The position numbers and the translations under genes were made by a program. The notes beneath the pieces were generated by a model that was given only the letters and a program-made list of their open reading frames with translations, did not search any database and had not been told where the DNA came from. From Planctomycetota bacterium (lineage in GTDB: Bacteria > Planctomycetota > Brocadiia > SM23-32): a DNA stretch of 6,865 nucleotides. This document shows positions 6,397 through 6,865 of the stretch, piece by piece. The stretch lies in assembly GCA_018400625.1 (NCBI GenBank), contig JAGYMJ010000196.1, positions 1 to 6,865 of the forward strand, in the 5' to 3' direction. Numbering within the stretch: the first letter of the stretch is position 1; each line of letters opens with the position of its first letter.

Positions 6397-6421
6397 CAGT
6401 CGCCCGGGATTTCCGAACAAG

Positions 6422-6679
6422 TCAAAACGGCACCTCGTTTGCTCTCCCTTTTGCATGCCTCAATGCTTCTTCCAGTATGTTTACCGCTTCATTCGCTTCT
6501 TGCTTGATCTCCCTTGATTTTTCCTGTTCTGCATATATCCGTTCTAACGCCTGATGGCAGAGGCGATCCAACGTGACAGCAGCAGCGTCCGGAGGTTCAC
6601 CGTCCACTAAGTTTGCCGTAAATGATAGGTTGTCAAAATTATGCCCTGAGATTTTTCGTGTGACTGTTGTTATTTCCAT
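6422..6679 (-). CDS. Small phage protein with helical C-terminus ending in SSB-like EVPF
   Basis: 85 residues from ATG 6679, with AAGGAG seven bases upstream, to TGA 6424-6422. The N-terminal ~30 residues (MEITTVTRKISGHNFDNLSF...) look like beta strands. They resemble, from memory, a small phage family whose members start with a similar 'I-x-x-V-T-x' strand and an 'L-x-x-G-D-P-like' turn (here VDGEPPD, 26-32). Residues 34-78 form a long charged helix, possibly a coiled coil. The last four residues, EVPF, resemble the C-terminal tip (D-D-I/L-P-F) by which single-stranded DNA-binding proteins recruit partners, but the preceding residues are not strongly acidic. Being upstream of a helicase makes a replication or recombination accessory role plausible. 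I cannot assign a function, and the family resemblance is uncertain. Confidence 0.7.
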   Translation of the reverse strand: MEITTVTRKISGHNFDNLSFTANLVDGEPPDAAAVTLDRLCHQALERIYAEQEKSREIKQEANEAVNILEEALRHAKGRANEVPF

Positions 6680-6847
6680 TTACGTTCTCCTTTCCGTGGC
6701 CAAACCGTCGCCACGGGAAAATTGTGGTTGATATCGTCGTGGATGTTTCGTGGATGTTTTAGAGGGATACAGACGTAATGATTTCAATAAGTTATGGCGG
6801 AAGTGCATGGGAATCGAAAACATGCAATTTGTCCTTATCTCAATCAT
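6680..6847 (-). CDS. Possible 55-residue ORF abutting the 85-residue gene
   Basis: ATG at 6847 to TAA at 6682-6680, which touches the next gene's ATG at 6679 with no gap. GAGGGG lies eight bases before the ATG. In another frame, open to the window edge, a TGA overlaps the start as ATGA, although only six codons of that frame are visible. These junctions fit a packed operon. Against it, the protein is a low-information, basic, Ser/Thr/Arg/His-rich chain (…KTSTKHPRRYQ…), and the frame runs through a tandem repeat and two inverted repeats that look regulatory. It may be a leader frame or a chance ORF. Confidence 0.35.
   Translation of the reverse strand: MIEIRTNCMFSIPMHFRHNLLKSLRLYPSKTSTKHPRRYQPQFSRGDGLATERRT
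6691..6719 (-). promoter_or_regulatory. GC-rich hairpin next to the ribosome-binding site of the 85-residue gene
   Basis: On the minus strand, CCGTGGC (6716-6710) pairs perfectly with GCCACGG (6700-6694) across a 9-base loop. Beyond a single bulged C, TTT (6719-6717 side) pairs with AAA (6693-6691). The lower A/U pairs run into the AAGGAG ribosome-binding site (6692-6687), so folding could partly hide it. There is no T tract after the stem, so it is not an intrinsic terminator. It could be a translational control hairpin or a DNA operator. Confidence 0.5.
6738..6759. repeat. Tandem 11-bp repeat (CGTGGATGTTT x2) upstream of the 85-residue gene
   Basis: Two exact adjacent copies, 6738-6748 and 6749-6759. 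Read as GGATGTTTCGT, the unit matches the helicase-upstream unit GGTTGTTTGAT at 8 of 11 positions. The two arrays have the same 11-base period and the same orientation relative to the downstream gene. Candidate repeated binding site. Confidence 0.65.
6804..6826. repeat. Inverted repeat TGCATG-N11-CATGCA
   Basis: Perfect 6-bp arms at 6804-6809 and 6821-6826 are separated by 11 bases, so equivalent arm positions are 17 bases apart. This is typical of a dimeric DNA-binding protein site. It lies inside the possible 55-residue ORF, near its start, so it matters chiefly if that ORF is not real. Confidence 0.4.
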
Positions 6848-6865
6848 TTGCTATACCCCTCGTGG

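Overview
The window looks like part of a tailed-bacteriophage genome, either a free phage or a prophage. The evidence is a very large virion-type protein entering from the left edge, a compact cluster of cell-wall hydrolases with small membrane and lipid-anchored proteins, and a convergent block of small genes with an SF2 helicase. A lipobox lipoprotein beside the wall hydrolases suggests a Gram-negative (diderm) host. I cannot name the host or phage genus from sequence alone.

Plus strand, 1-4695 (late side). The C-terminal 888 codons of a giant phage protein (1-2667) are followed 18 bases later by a 109-residue protein with one C-terminal membrane segment (2686-3015). A 70-base gap holds a perfect TATAAT overlapping a perfect 7-bp dyad, a likely promoter and operator. 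Then come a lytic-transglycosylase-like protein (3086-3574), a YiiX-type permuted papain-fold hydrolase joined by an ATGA overlap (3571-4110), and a lipoprotein (4124-4564). Last is a 44-codon membrane-protein frame (4561-4695) whose only well-placed initiator is ATA, where one base change would recreate an ATGA junction. Together these read as a host-lysis or wall-penetration module.

Minus strand, 4685-6865 (convergent block, probably early or replication side). In transcription order, right to left: a possible 55-residue ORF (6847-6680); an 85-residue protein with a coiled-coil-like helix and an SSB-tail-like EVPF end (6679-6422); a 387-residue SF2 DECH helicase (6336-5173); a 67-residue basic protein of unknown function (5142-4939); and a small multi-CxxC zinc-binding protein (4942/4957-4685). 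The plus and minus blocks meet tail to tail with an 11-base overlap and no recognisable intrinsic terminator.

The most unexplained structure lies in the non-coding parts of the minus block. Two arrays of 11-bp tandem repeats, 5' of the helicase and 5' of the 85-residue gene, share the core GGWTGTTT and look like phased binding sites. There is also a GC-rich hairpin touching the 85-residue gene's ribosome-binding site, and a TGCATG/CATGCA dyad. No tRNA, rRNA, CRISPR array, insertion sequence or attachment site was seen.
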